In this document: positions 1-11,200 of the stretch, in pieces | Layout of the letters: the number at the start of each line of letters is the position of its first letter | Numbering within the stretch: the first letter of the stretch is position 1 | Assembly (NCBI GenBank): GCA_005656395.1 | Contig: SRSI01000046.1 | Span: 1,381,103 to 1,445,102, forward strand | Length of the DNA: 64,000 nucleotides | Reading direction: 5' to 3' | DNA from: Strongyloides papillosus | Lineage: Eukaryota > Nematoda > Chromadorea > Rhabditida > Strongyloididae | The notes under the pieces: generated by a model | Seen by the model: the letters and a program-made list of their open reading frames with translations, nothing else | What the model was told of the DNA's origin: nothing | Database searches by the model: none | Position numbers and translations under genes: made by a program

Positions 1-506
1 TTCTTGCTTTCCTTGCTCGAAGATGTCCTTCTTTTCTTTACCAAAGTATTTGGTTCTCTTGAAGTAATCATCAGTCATGGTGGCTGGGATCTTGACTCCA
101 GATACATCAATTTTGGTTGATGTTGGGAGGACAAATTTTTGAGCAATACGTCTAACTGGAACACCATTGATGGAGAATGGACCTAAAAATGTAAATAAAT
201 ATAATATATTGTGGTTAATTAAAAAAATATACCGGTAACAAGAAGAAGTCCAGATTTTTCCATTTGTTTCAAGAAGACAACACGTTTTCCGGCATATCTT
301 CCAGCAAGGATAACTACAACAGTTCCTGGTGTAATTTTTGAGTTGAGTTTTTGAACTTTAAGAGATCTCTTTGTTTTTGGAGTTCTCTTTTTTGGGTTTT
401 TTCCCTTGCTGACAATGGCATTGCATCTAGCAAGATGAGCTAAACTAAAACGCATAAGTCCAGTAGCATAGTCAGCGCTTTTTGGCATAGAAACCTTTTT
501 TGCCAT
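1..506 (-). CDS. rpl-6: Large-subunit ribosomal protein eL6 (RPL6), 3' end cut by window edge
   Basis: Cytosolic large-subunit ribosomal protein eL6. Two exons are visible: 506-233 (ATG at 506-504) and 182-1, separated by a 50-bp GT-AG intron (232-183) that splits a Gly codon. The first exon gives a lysine-rich start and then the eL6 core ([22 protein letters not shown], in pieces, then SGLLLVTG). The second exon continues [16 protein letters not shown] and [20 protein letters not shown], both diagnostic of eL6. The reading frame is still open at base 1, so the last residues lie outside the window. It is divergent from Dicer and shares a ~436-bp intergenic region with it. The frame is clean and there is no sign of decay. 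Identification is by recognised family sequence; certainty is high. Confidence 0.96.
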
Positions 507-942
507 CTTTATAATTATCTACCCTAAAAAATTTACAACATACATTACTAAAGTATAGAAGTTAACGATAATAAAAATTGAAAATTCAATAAAATAAATA
601 AAAAGGAGAAATTATGATTAAAATTCGAAGTATAGAGGTCACAAAAAAATTAGTAAGCATTCCTATGTACAAAAAAAACACTACAACAAAAATAATCCTT
701 ATTTTCATATCATTTTTGTAAAAAATGTCCAAAAATTAAAATTACAAGTGGGAAGACGCACCCCTCCAGTATTATCATAAAATCGTTTCGGGAAACATTT
801 TTAAAATTCTTGAGAGGAAAGAAACTTGGAGTAAGGTTTATTGAAATCAATCTACATTTTGATATCGTGAAAATTCCATTTAAAAGGTAAACTAATATTT
901 ATTTATTTGAATATAATATTACTAATGTGGAGAAACTAAACA
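507..942. promoter_or_regulatory. Divergent intergenic region between rpl-6 and dcr-1
   Basis: AT-rich spacer between two divergent host genes; it must hold both 5' UTRs and promoters. I see no convincing TATA box or other named element. A short GC-richer patch lies at about 748-800. No gene is supported here. Confidence 0.5.
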
Positions 943-3900
943 ATGACAGGCAGGAGCTTCGAAGTTTCTGATGAACAGTTTACTCCACGTCCGTACCAAG
1001 TAAATAATAAAGTAATAATTGTATTTTTTAAAATTTTTTTTAGCTTGAAATTCTTGAGAAGGCAAAGAAAAGGAATGTAATTGTTCAACTGCCGACAGGT
1101 TCTGGAAAAACATACATTGGGATTTTAATGATAAAAGAAGTTCAGTATACAGTTAGAGAAACTATTTCAAAAGGCGGGAAAAGAATATTTTTTATAGTTA
1201 ATAACGGTTAGGGTGTAAATTTAATATTAATTTATCCATTATTTTTAGTTGCATTGGTAGAGCAGCAAGCAAAGCACATAAGGAATGAATGTGAATTAGT
1301 TGTTGGAGAGTTACACGGTGACTCATCGGTTAAAGTTGAAAATCTGGACAAAATCAATGATTTTTTGGATAAAAACCAAGTTATTGTTCTCACAGCTCAA
1401 ATATTAGTTGATTTAATTTCGCACGGTAGAATTTGTTTAGAGAATGTATCATTACTGATTTTTGATGAATGCCATCATTCAATGGGAAAGGCTCATCCAT
1501 ATTCAAATATTTTAGCCAAATATGATCGTGTATCCAATGAAAAAAAGCCAATAATCCTGGGATTGACAGCTAGCTTATTTAATCAACGATTAAAAAAGAG
1601 TCAAATTGAGACATTGTTATTGAAATTGGAACATAAAATGCACTCGGAAGTAGTTACAGCCGACGATTTTTCTCAAATATTAAAGTATTCTGCAAGACCA
1701 AACGTAAAGTTAGTTGTGTGTGACAACTTTAACGTAACAGATTTTGAAATCGTTGAGAAGACGTTAAATTTAGTTTACAATCTTAATGATCTTGTTAGAC
1801 AGATGGAAACAGTATTGAAAGATACAAGTGATATTGAATCAGGTAATCTTACTGGGAATAATATTAGCACTGAAATGGCTAACACAATTTTTGAGAAATT
1901 TCTTGATTCTGGATTAAAAGAAGTTAGAAAAAAGACGAGTGAATTTATCTATGTTACCACTTCTCTAGGCCCTTTCACTGTTCATAGAGTTATTGACTTT
2001 TGGACTAGAGAGTTAAAGGAATTGTCAGGTGATAAGACATATCCTGAAAAGATTAGTCTTCTAATAAAATCCGCATACGATGTATTTGATAGCATAAAAA
2101 AAGAATATACAAGTATATTTTCTAATTTGACAACATTTGAGGAAATTATGGAATATCTTCCCGGTAAATTACTTAAAGTACTTGAGATTTTGGAGGCATT
2201 TAATAATAAGTGTGCAGAAAATGGTGGTTCTCCTCAGAGTATGTCATGCATAATATTCGTCGAAAGAAGATCTTCAGCTTATGCTATTTTTGAAGTATTA
2301 AAAGAGTTGAAAAAAATTAATAAAGAAAGATTTGGGTTTATTAAAGCAGATTATATTGTTGGGTATAATAATTATAGATCAGAAGAGGTAGTAACTGCGA
2401 GTAGTAGGGCACAAGACAAAAAACTTCAGAATTTCCGTCAAGGTTCACTAAATGTTCTTGTGTCAACAGATGTTCTTGAAGAAGGAATTGATATAAGACA
2501 GTGTAATTTAGTTATAAGATACCAATTTCCTAAAAATTTCCGATCATATGTCCAGGGAAGAGGACGTGTCAGGCATAAAGAAGGTTTATATTTATTATTG
2601 TCAGATAAAAAATCAATTGAAGATGATTCAAATGAATTACAGAATTTTGAGGAATGTGAGGCATTGTTAATTAAAAGATTTCAAACTCCAAATAATTGTT
2701 GTGATGACATGAAAAATTTAAGTTGTCCACGTTTGTATATTGATGATCTTTATGATTCCTATGTAGTTGAGAGTACCGGTGCCAAAGTATCTATGTCAAA
2801 TGCTATAAGTATTGTGAATAAGTATTGCCAAAAATTACCATGTGACAATTTCACAGTTTTGTCACCAACCCCAGAAATTATTGTAAATGACGATGGTACT
2901 TTTGATTGTAAATTATTACTTCCTGCAAATTGTCCATATCGTGAGGTAATTCAAACAAAAAAGTCGCTTCCTAGAGCTAAGTATGCTCAGATGGCAGCTG
3001 CTGTAGAGGCATGTAAGATTCTCCACCAAATTAAAGAATTGAATGATAACTTACTGTCAAATGGAAGAGAAAAATTAAAGCTCATTGAAACAAAATTCGA
3101 TGACTACGAAGATGAAGTCGATATAAAAGAAGTAATAGTAGGTAGTGCACAAAGAAAACAATTATATGATAAGAAGTCTTCAATTTACTTATATGATATA
3201 TTGCCTTCTGTAGATGAAGAATCTTACCTCTATATTTTTGATATTGACTTAAAGCAACCAATCCACAGTTATATGAATTTGAAGAACAGAAGAATTGATA
3301 ATCCTCAAGATTTTGAGTGTGCCTTTGGGTTTTTATCAAAAAAAATTATTCCAGATATGCCTTCATTTCCAATTTTTTTAAGATGTGGTTTTGCTGAAGT
3401 TACTGTAAAAAGACATCCAAAAAAATATTCAATATCGCAGGATGATTGGGAGAAGTCAATTAAATTCCATGAGTATATTTTTTCTGATATTCTTAGAGTG
3501 ACTGATGTAGCGACATTTTCAGCTACTCAAGCTATTGTTAAGATTGTTACTTTGCCACTAAAGAAAATTAAAGTTGATGGTGATGAAAAGTACGATTATG
3601 AAATTGATTTCAATTATATGAATTACATATTAGATTCATTAGAAGGTATGTTCAAAGCTCCATTAGAAGAAGATAGAAAGAACTATACATTCGATGAAAG
3701 TCTTTACGAAAATGCTATTGTTTATCCGTGGTATCGTTCTGAGGAGAATAGAAATTACTACATAATAGGAGAGATAATGCATGATGTTAAACCATGTAGT
3801 GATTTCCCAGATAATAATTTTAAGACATTTGAAGAATATTTTCTTGAAAAGTATAAAATAACCATTTACAATAAAGATCAACCACTACTGGATGTTGATT

Positions 3901-6494
3901 ATACAAGCAATAGATTGAATTTACTTGTTCCCAAGTATCCTACCAAGTCATCGAGACCACTAAAAGGATCTAGGAGTTCCCAACGTCAGATATTAATTCC
4001 AGAGTTAGTTTCAATACATCCTATTAAGTCGACACATTGGTCTATTATTGGAGCACTCCCATCAATATTTTATCGATACAATTGTCTTCTTATGGCTAAT
4101 GAGTTAAGAGAAATTATTGTTAAAAGTGCTTTAGGAAAATCTGATGTTTATGGGGGACCATTTGAGGCATTGTCATATAGAACATGTCTGGAGAAAGATT
4201 CAAAGGATGAGAAGAATCCAAATGAAATTATTGAGGAGGAGGGAGAGGCTGATCAGGTTGAAGAAGATATAACTGATTTTGAAATTGGCGTTTGGGATCC
4301 TAAGTGTGTTGAAACATTAGATATTTTAAAACCTGTTCAAGAACCATTAACTGAATTTGAAAATGATATTCAAGGCCTTAAAGCATCTTATCCTGATGAT
4401 GAAAAAATGGAATCAGATATTGAGGATATGGACGAAGAGAAATTGGGAACTTTTAAATTTCTACCAGAGGACAAGCGACCGATAATAAATCCTATAGCTG
4501 AACCATCTTTTGATTTAGAGAAACTAAAAAGTTTGGGTGGTTGGGATGATCCAACAATAGATGATCAAGAAATTAACAGTGTCTTACATATTTCAGATGT
4601 TGATGCAAGTATTGATAAAAAAGCTCTTGTAAGAGATATGAATGATGTAAATGAATTAGATGAAGGAGAATATTTAGATAACCACTTTTCATCATATCCA
4701 ATTAAGAAGAAACGTGTAGTTGATGTTGAAAAGAAATTTGTTGATCTAAGGGAGTATGAGCAATCTGAATCTCCACCCCCAATCATTGATCCTGATTTTA
4801 ATTTCCATATGAAGATAGAGGGATTTGATGATTTGGGACATGAATGGAAAGATATAGTTAGAGATAATTATGAACTTTTAATTGATCAACCCGTTATGTC
4901 ATATAGGTTAGACGATGAAGGCATTGAAATTGATGACCTTTATTCTAAAGGAGTTAATCCGGCTATTTTACTTTGCGCATTAACATCACGTGGAGCTAAT
5001 GATGGTATAGACTTGGAACGGTTAGAAACAATCGGTGATTCTTTTCTTAAGTTTGCAACAACGGATTACTTGTATCATAAACATGTAGATGCGCATGAAG
5101 GTTGTTTAAGTTTCTTGAGAAGTAAAGAAGTATCAAATATGAAACTTTATGTTCTAGGGAAAAAACGAAATATCCATAACATTATAATTAATGAGAAATT
5201 TGAACCTCATACAAATTGGATTCCTCCTGGTTACGTGGTATCTAGTGAATTTAAACCAAATTACGTTCAACAGAATGCTGATAAAGAAGATAAAGATGCT
5301 GAAGCAATACTGAATTGCGATTTTGAATCTGATGATAGATTATCAGAACTTTGTAATGGAATGGAGAAAGAGAAAAGTTCGAAGAAAAATAGTTCTGAGT
5401 ATAAATTTAAGAAAGTTCGCCAGTTTAACGAGTTATCAAATATTGTTTATAATCCTTACCTACAGCAGCAGATATGTGATAAGACAATAGCTGATGTTGT
5501 TGAAGCGTTGATTGGTTGTCACCTCATTCATATTGGTTTTAATGGTACTCTTAAATTTATGCAATGGATGGGAATCAGTGTTTTTTCACATCATTTTGAA
5601 GCTGTAGAAAGTGATCCATTGATGAGAATATTAGATTCAATTGAAGAGCCCAATAAATCAATGGAATGTCTATATGGTTTTTATAGGAAGAATTCATTTG
5701 ATATTTTTGAACAAAAAGTTGGATATGTATTCAAAAACAAAGCGTATCTTATTCAGGCTTTTTCACATGCTAGCTACTATGTTAACAGAGTAACAGGTTG
5801 TTATCAAAGACTTGAATTTTTAGGGGATGCTGTTTTAGATTTTGTCATTACAAGATACTTATTTTCTCATGAAGCCAATTTTAATCCCGGTACACTAACT
5901 GACCTAAGAAGTGCATTAGTAAATAATACAATGTTAGCTTCTGTTGCAGTTGATCATGATTTCCATAAATATCTAATGGAATTTAGCCCAAAGTTACATG
6001 AAGTTATCAAGAAATTTGTCACTTTTATTAAGAGTCATGAAAATGAGTTAATTAATCTTGATTCAGATCTTTTCATGGTTAATGAAGATGAAGAGGATTG
6101 TGATGGAACTGAAGATGTAGAGGTTCCAAAAGCTCTCGGAGATATTTTTGAGTCGTTTGTCGGAGCTGTTTATTTAGATTCAGGTAGAAATCTTAATGTC
6201 GTGTGGGCATTGATATATAAAATGATGAAGCCCCATTTGGAAAGGTATACAAAGGAGCCTCCAATAAGTCCTATTCGTGAATTAACTGAAAGTTATCCAG
6301 ATAAAGTACAATTTTCAAAAATGGAAAGAGACCCAAACACTCAGAGGGTCAAAGTTTATGTCGATGTTTCAGGTTCCAAAATAACTGGTGGTGGTAGAAA
6401 CTTTAAGATTGCGAAGTGTAATGCCGCTAAACGTGCTCTTAAGTATATTAAACAACTGGAAAAAGAACGTGCTAAGAATCAAAGTGCTTTATAA
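943..6494 (+). CDS. dcr-1: Dicer endoribonuclease, complete
   Basis: Dicer cuts long dsRNA and pre-miRNA into small RNAs in the cytoplasm. Three exons: 943-999, 1044-1206 and 1249-6494, with introns of 44 and 42 bp (GT-AG); the product is about 1821 residues, close to nematode DCR-1. The small first two exons supply the N-terminus with Walker A (PTGSGKT, Lys ~41). Then follow the DECH box (~146), helicase C (GIDIRQCNLVIR to QGRGRVRH, ~480-517), the Dicer dimerisation fold (~588-672), PAZ (TFEEYFLEKY ... QPLLDV ... RLNLLVPK ... LVSIHPI, ~930-1005), an acidic linker, RNase IIIa (ERLETIGDSFLKF ~1328; DVVEALIG ~1488), RNase IIIb (RLEFLGDAVLDF ~1594; GDIFESFVGAVY ~1704) and a C-terminal dsRBD (~1745-1815). 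All four acidic catalytic positions of the two RNase III domains are present, so it looks functional. The start was chosen because an upstream ATG at 925 meets a stop after four codons. Confidence 0.96.
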
Positions 6495-6876
6495 ATTTCT
6501 TCTAATTACCAAAGTTTAACTAAACAATAACTGAGTATTTTTTGTTTATATTTATTTTATTAATTACTTACTGCAATAAATATATTTATTTAAAAGTGTA
6601 GTTTCATACACTTTACGTTACATTTGTCAAATAACTCATTCCCTTCATGTATACATTTTACAAAAGATGAAAAAATGTCTATATAAGTAAAACAACATCC
6701 CTTGTGATATCAGTCGGTGTCTTCATTGTACCTATTCGTCTTTTTTTTGTTTCATCATCGTATTAGAAAAAGTCTCTGAAATTCCCGTGTTTTTACGCTA
6801 TCCTTTTTAATTTCTAACGAGATTTTATATTTTTAAAAATTATAGGAATTTATTGTTCTATTTTTTCTAGTAAATA
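6495..6876. other. Intergenic spacer dcr-1 to coiled-coil gene
   Basis: 382 bp of AT-rich sequence containing the Dicer 3' UTR (several AATAAA-like runs near 6570-6600) and the promoter side of the next gene. No ORF or repeat is visible. Confidence 0.5.
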
Positions 6877-7462
6877 ATGGTTCTGGCAAAAGGTCAGTCT
6901 GCACTCCGTAAGGTTGAAAATGAAAAGGAGGGATCTGCGCCATTTAAAATATTAAGTCACATCCCGGAATGTGTAGCGGTGCAGAAAAGACTAGAAGAAC
7001 TAAAAGAACAACAAAAATACTTACAAAGTATTCTGTCACGGGGTGATAACAAAATTAAGGTTAGTTATCTACATTTAATTATTAGTCTATTTTTTAAGAT
7101 CCCCAAGACTCCTAATGAAGGTGGCACAGGTGTCTCAACTGTGCTACTTGTAAAACAGGATAACAGCCTTCGTAGGGCCGATATGAAGAAAAGAAATATT
7201 TGGAAAGAGAATGCTGAAAAGGCCAAAAGGTAAGAGTTGTTGATACATCTTTTTTTATATATTCATTTTTTATAGGGGACAGGAAATAAAGACAAAACAA
7301 GTTGATGAGATTAGGAGGTCAGAGGAACAGAAGCGTGAGGAAATACTTAGAGAAAAAAAAGAGAGAGAGCTTGAAGAAGAGGAGACTGACACAGTTTGGG
7401 ATAGAACCATCGTAGACAAATCATATGGGGAGATTGAAATAGTTTATGAAACTCCCAAATAG
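6877..7462 (+). CDS. Small lysine/glutamate-rich coiled-coil protein, unrecognised
   Basis: Three exons: 6877-7059, 7099-7229 and 7276-7462, with GT-AG introns of 39 and 46 bp, giving 166 residues. The first intron (GTTAGT...TTTTTTAAG) is a multiple of three and has no stop, so an unspliced reading also stays open; it encodes a hydrophobic stretch that does not fit the rest. The second intron must be spliced to reach TAG at 7460-7462. The protein is hydrophilic: an early helix with KRLEELKEQQKYLQ, then a C-terminal charged helix rich in Arg, Glu and Lys (REKKERELEEEE), then an acidic tail. There is no signal peptide or membrane segment. I do not recognise the family. It lies downstream of Dicer in the same orientation, 382 bp away, which is too far to argue for an operon. 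Confidence 0.7.
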
Positions 7463-7637
7463 TTGATTGTGTAAATAGTATAGATAATTATTTTATATGT
7501 ACAAGAAAATTTATAAATTTTATTTTTTTATTCTGTAATTTAAATTGTATCATACTTTTTGTTCTGTATTATAAATCATAACATATTTTTTGTTTCGTAT
7601 TATAGTTTGTATCATTTTTTTTAATCTCCATTGTAAT

Positions 7638-8075
7638 TTATATCCTCTGATCAATTTTACTATGATCTATTAAAGTATATGTGAATGTTGAAGCTTGATA
7701 TATCATTTCCAATTGTTCATATGATGTCTTCCTACCTCCATAACGATTTTTAAGAATAACTAAGAACTTCCTAACAATTGCAAGTTCTTTTGGATGAGTT
7801 TTTCTAATGATTGCAATAACATTATCAACATCTTGTGTTATTTTACCACTTCCACCAGCATCTAGAAGTTCAACTTTTGCTTCACCAGGAATTTTACGCG
7901 GATGTACAACCAGTATAACACGAATGCCACAATCCGTTGCCAATCGACGAAGAAGACCTACAACAAATTGATCTTGGAGATTAAGTTTACCCATGAAAGA
8001 CGACTTTTCATTATTTAATGTACTGATACCGGAGCTAGTTCGGAATAAGGGCGACCAATTATTTCTTGATTGTAA
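7638..8075 (-). pseudogene. C-terminal exon of a Twinkle-like mitochondrial DNA helicase, 5' part missing
   Basis: Twinkle is the DnaB/T7-gp4-type replicative helicase of mitochondrial DNA. The open frame runs from 8075 (just after an AG acceptor at 8077-8076) to the stop at 7638. It reads WSPLFRTSSG, STLNNEKSSF, then GLLRRLATDCGIRVILVVHPRK and a Gly-Ser-Gly-Lys...DNV segment, matching the family's pattern of a conserved FAT/LAT-D, HPRK and QxxDNV before the C-terminus. The ATG at 7994 is internal. Walker A and the primase-like N-terminus are absent. Upstream lie about 70 bp of AT-rich, possibly intronic sequence, and then the TATAA target site of LTR element A. The helicase therefore appears severed by the retroelement, unless the upstream exons lie beyond 16.7 kb. 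It may be the end of a real, very long-intron gene, but I see no upstream exon in the window. Confidence 0.7.
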
Positions 8076-8148
8076 CTATTTTTTTCGCTTTTATGATGTT
8101 TTTAGGATAAAATATTATAGTTAATGAACATTTTTAAAATTTTTATAA

Positions 8149-8277
8149 GTAATAAAAATTTATTGAGTGGTGTTACCCACATAATTCAACGTGTATAAAT
8201 AATAAAATTTATATTCCAATTACAATAATAATATTTATATTTATTTCTAATTGTCAAAATATTATAATTTGATTACA
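8149..8277 (-). repeat. 3' LTR of element A (129 bp)
   Basis: Matches 12478-12584 plus 16665-16686 with two differences. On the minus strand it begins TGTAATC and ends TTATTAC. Confidence 0.9.
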
Positions 8278-8286
8278 TCTCCCCCA

Positions 8287-11200
8287 TTAATAAACAAGCA
8301 CGATATCCTTCATATGGCGTTTCAGGGGTCTACCTCTAGTTCCTTCAACTTTTAAATAAACATATGGCGGTTTTACTTCAGTAATCACATAGACTTGTGA
8401 AGGTTCAAACTTAGTTTGATTTCTAGTTGCCTCTTTCATTTTAACCTTCTGTCCAATGCGAAATTCCTTTTCCATAGGAGTAGGAGATTCTTGCAATGCT
8501 TTCAATATTTCATAGGACACACGGCGAGCTTTCTCAATTTCATTTTGTCTCTCTAAAGAGTAATCATACTTATTTGAAACATCCTCTCCATCTTCAAAAA
8601 ATTGTCTCGGAACATATCCCAAAAATAACTTGGCTGGTCTCTCCCTCAATACTGTATGGTGCGACAAATTGTAATTTAAACAAACCATAGCGGTTAAGTT
8701 ATCCCATGACGATTCATTCATTTGCAATGCCATAGCTTTGAAACACTTCTCAATTGTTCTGAATGTTCTTTCGATTAAAGCTTGGCTTTCATGATGGTGA
8801 GCACATCCAAAACTTATTGGTATACCTTTGTTCTTCAAACCCTCAAACGATTTGGCTTTGTCACTGGTGAAAATTCTCGGCATCCCAAATATTCTAACTA
8901 CTCTTTCCATCAATTTCCTGTAAATTTCATCAGTACTCTTAGTTCTTAAATTTATTAGGAAAAGATATCTCGTAGCGCGATCTACTATTCCAAGTACATG
9001 TTGATAATCATTAACACGGCCTTTTACAGGACCAATCAAATCCATTTGCAATTCATCCATCGCTTCCAAGCTCAACTTCTCATGTCTACCTAAGTTTCCT
9101 TCTCTATCTTTACGTCTTTCTCTTAATCTAGCACATACTTCACATTGCTTTAGAAATTCTCTGTACATCTTTCTTACTTTCTTTCGAGATATAGACTTTC
9201 CAAGTTTTCCCAATTCCTTATCAACCATTATGAAACTTCTCTCATAGCTAGGATGACCCAATTGATCATGATACCTTTGAAATACTTTCTTTATCTCTTC
9301 TGGAACTTCTTTTATCTTCTCAGATACCACTCCCTCATCAACCACATCAATTGTTTCTTCAATTGAATCACCTTCATCATTTTCTTTGTCATATAACGTT
9401 CTCCACAACTTAAGAGTTTGAACTATTCTATCCTCCTCCGATACCTTTAAACTTTTACACGTTGCACGAGACAAAGAGTCTGCTAACTCATTCTTACTTC
9501 CTTTCCTGTAGAGAATTCTCATACCTCTTCTTGCCACCTCTTGCATCAACATCTCAACCTCAATGTTTTCACTTGGTTTCTTGCACGTAGTCAGCGGTTT
9601 ATGATCACTGTAGATGATGACTTCTCTTCCACCAATAACCTTTGATAGATGCAATATTGCCTGTTGAATTGCTCTTGTTTCAATTACAATTGCTGGTAGC
9701 GGTTTAATTCGCTTTGGCAAAATTTTACTGAAAAAGGCAGTAGGCACATATGAATCTTCCTCATTTCCGGTCTTTTGTACTAAAGCAGCAGCAACCTTTT
9801 CCTGTGATGCATCTGTAAACAACATTAGTGGCTTTGAATCATCTATTCTGTATGTTCTCATAGCTTTGCATACAGCTTCTTTCGCTTTCATAAAACTCTC
9901 ATCTAACTCTTTCGTCCATACAAATTTCTCACGGCGGTTTTCCACAGCATAAAGATCATTCAAATGAATTGACAACCCTGGTATATGCGATTTGAAATAT
10001 GTCACACCTCCAGTAAAGCGTCTCACAGCTTTCCAAGAACGTGGCGTTTCATATTCTCTCCAAGCTTTGATGGCATCTTCATTTGGTCTAGAACCCATTT
10101 CATCAAGATGATGACCCAACACCAATACCTCCTTTTCTGCGAACTTAAACTTCTCATGATTTGCTTTAACTCTCATAGCTTCCATATTTGACAACAGTTT
10201 CGCGACTTCCATAGCATGATGTTCTAAAGTGGAATCCATTGATATCAATAGATCATCTATGTAGCCAGATGCACAGGTGTTTTCTATCAGAAAATCTGTG
10301 ACTCTCTGAGCATAAGACGATGCATTCTTTGTACCAAATGGGAGACGTTGAAACATCATCACTCTTCCTTTCATATCTTTAAAAGACAAATAAGGCATGT
10401 CCTCATCGCGGATTTTAAGTTGTAAGAAATACTGAGAACAATCTATGACCGTGTACCATTTATGACCCTTGTGTTTCTGTAAGATGTCATCTATTGCTGG
10501 AATCGGATATTCAAATCTACACGTAATTTGATTTATCGGACGTGCATCCAAGCATAACCTTATACCATGTTTGTTAACAGGTGAAGGTTTTGGTACAGCA
10601 ATCAGATTCAGCACAGAATGCGGCCATAAACAAGGTGCAACAATCCCTTGCCTTTTCCAACTTTCAATCTGCTCCTGAACAGCTTCTCTCATCTCGGGTT
10701 TAACTGAAAATAAAGGATGTTTAGGCACTTCCCTTTCACTAAATTGAAATTTAGGTACTTCAATTACACATGGCTCATTATCTCCACCAAATACCGTTGA
10801 ATGCGTTGAGATCAGAAGTTCCTTCAATTTCTTCCTTTCTTCCATTGTTCTCCATCTTTCCCAATCTTTATGACTTACTCCATGATACAACTTATCACCA
10901 ATTGTCATCTTATTCTGCCCATGATGCACTGTAACCCCTTTCATGTCCAGAAAATCAGTACCCAATGTAATCCCGTAGCGTTCATCTCTTCTCCTTGTGG
11001 TTTCAACACACACCCATAAGTCAACATCAAATCCCCCTTGAATTGGCATCAGCTTCATCTGATGGCCCTTCTTGAGTGTACCTTCCACGTTTCCTGCCAA
11101 TCCTACCTTTACTTCATCAAGTTCATCTACTTTCCATCCCATAGCTTCTGCCAGATTGTACGTGACTGAAGTCTTGTTGGCTCCTCCGTCGATTAACGCT

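Noticed and set aside
3082..3339. Minus-strand ORFs inside Dicer and inside the retroelement polyproteins
   Set aside because: They are reading-frame shadows of clear coding sequence, with no domain or start-site support.
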